Positions 6,816 to 7,249 of a DNA stretch of 7,249 nucleotides are shown here, in pieces. Source of the DNA: Clostridiales bacterium (lineage in GTDB: Bacteria > Bacillota > Clostridia > Tissierellales > Sedimentibacteraceae); the NCBI GenBank assembly GCA_003497505.1, contig DNNV01000267.1, positions 1-7,249 on the forward strand. The letters run 5' to 3'. The stretch's first letter is position 1. The number at the start of each line of letters is the position of its first letter. The translations under genes and the position numbers were made by a program. The notes under the pieces were generated by a model, which worked only from the letters and a program-made list of their open reading frames with translations, was not told the origin of the DNA and ran no database searches.

Positions 6816-7232
6816 TTATTCAGCAGTATCACTTAATTTTGCTTTTATATAGATGGAGCATTCAATACGCTTTTTCTCCAATTCGCATCCCACTTCGTAT
6901 GGAATGTTGAAATCACTATTGAAATTATATGCATTTGCATGACATCCGCCGCTGCAGTAATATTTTGCCCAGCAATCCTTGCACACAGGTTTTTCATTAA
7001 CGGATACATTTCTGAACTTGTCTACCACGTCGTCATTTGTTATTCCGTCATCAACATTGCCGATTATGAATTCTTCCTGCCCTACAAACTGGTGGCATGG
7101 ATAGAAATCTCCTGTAGGTGTAACTGCAATATATTCAGTTCCCGCGCCACAGCCTATGGATCTTTTGTATATGCATGGTCCTCCGTCCAATTCAATATTG
7201 AAATGGAAAAAGTTGAACCTTTTATTCAAATC
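6816..7232 (-). CDS. scfB: SCIFF peptide maturase (radical SAM, SPASM domain), C-terminal part
   Basis: About 138 codons are present, ending with TAA at 6816-6818; the 5' part is missing at the contig end. The first genuine residues read DLNKRFNFFHFN, and the TTG at 7227-7229 is an internal Leu codon rather than a start. Numbering that Leu as 1, cysteines occur at 19, 27, 45, 83, 86, 92, 96, 115 and 124. They fit the SPASM pattern: Cys27, then GxxxxC ending at Cys45, then CxxCxxxxxCxxxC (83-96) and Cys115, which bind auxiliary iron-sulfur clusters. The sequence with GCGAGTEY, PCHQFVG, CKDCWAKYYCSGGC and CELEKKR is that of maturases for SCIFF ('six cysteines in forty-five') peptides, which form Cys-to-Thr thioethers in a short precursor. 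The family has roughly 450 residues, so the radical SAM core and the precursor gene should lie beyond 7249. Confidence 0.9.
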   Translation of the reverse strand, partial: DLNKRFNFFHFNIELDGGPCIYKRSIGCGAGTEYIAVTPTGDFYPCHQFVGQEEFIIGNVDDGITNDDVVDKFRNVSVNEKPVCKDCWAKYYCSGGCHANAYNFNSDFNIPYEVGCELEKKRIECSIYIKAKLSDTAE

Positions 7233-7233
7233 T

Positions 7234-7249
7234 AGATCGGAAGAGCGGT
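7234..7249 (+). other. Illumina paired-end adapter remnant (not genomic)
   Basis: The final 16 bases read AGATCGGAAGAGCGGT. This matches the start of the pre-TruSeq Illumina paired-end adapter read-through; the TruSeq adapters share the first 13 bases but diverge after that. It lies exactly at the sequence end and breaks a conserved coding frame. The maturase frame stays open through it and would gain false residues, so it should be trimmed. Confidence 0.95.

Noticed and set aside
7227..7229. TTG as the start codon of a 137-residue SPASM-only protein
   Set aside because: The residues before and after it continue the SCIFF maturase family sequence (DLNKRFNFFHFN), and genomic sequence ends four bases upstream at the adapter, so it is an internal Leu codon in a truncated gene.
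1..7233. Mobile element, CRISPR array, defence island or tRNA gene
   Set aside because: No transposase, integrase, spaced direct repeats or cloverleaf were seen; all genes are housekeeping, co-directional and similar in composition.

Overview
The window is the end of an assembled contig from a low-GC Gram-positive bacterium, most likely an anaerobic member of the class Clostridia. The evidence is the AT-rich sequence, purine-rich Shine-Dalgarno sites (AGGAGG/GGAGG), the C-terminus of a SCIFF-peptide radical SAM maturase (a marker of Clostridia), and the order recJ - apt - rel - dtd - MBL hydrolase - hemZ, which I recall as common in that class. I cannot name a genus with confidence.

Every supported gene lies on the minus strand, so transcription runs from high to low coordinates. 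In that direction: (1) about 6816-7232, the C-terminal SPASM part of the SCIFF maturase, cut off by the contig end; (2) a 98-bp AT-rich gap with a consensus -10 box; (3) 6202-6717, a small LapA-like (DUF1049) membrane protein with a coiled-coil tail; (4) 4305-6230, RecJ, overlapping the previous gene by 29 nt; (5) 3778-4290, adenine phosphoribosyltransferase; (6) 1518-3704, the bifunctional (p)ppGpp synthetase/hydrolase Rel; (7) 975-1424, D-aminoacyl-tRNA deacylase; (8) 345-965, a glyoxalase II-like metallo-beta-lactamase-fold hydrolase; (9) 1-348, the N-terminal 116 codons of a probable HemZ, running off the left edge.

The LapA-like gene to hemZ look like one long housekeeping operon: several genes overlap or are separated by 9-14 nt. 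Only the apt-rel gap (73 nt) and rel-dtd gap (93 nt) are longer, and each contains a perfect 14-bp inverted repeat that could reduce, process or terminate the transcript. By function the cluster joins DNA repair (RecJ), purine salvage (Apt), the stringent response (Rel), translation quality control (Dtd) and haem-type radical SAM chemistry (HemZ). These are best read as conserved neighbours rather than one pathway, although Apt and Rel both bear on purine nucleotide pools.

The last 16 bases (7234-7249) match the start of the older Illumina paired-end adapter and are not genomic. They sit at the edge of the SCIFF maturase gene and should be trimmed. I found no convincing new system. The items most worth a second look are the adapter, the truncated RiPP locus, the membrane coiled-coil gene fused by overlap to recJ, and the two intergenic hairpins around rel.
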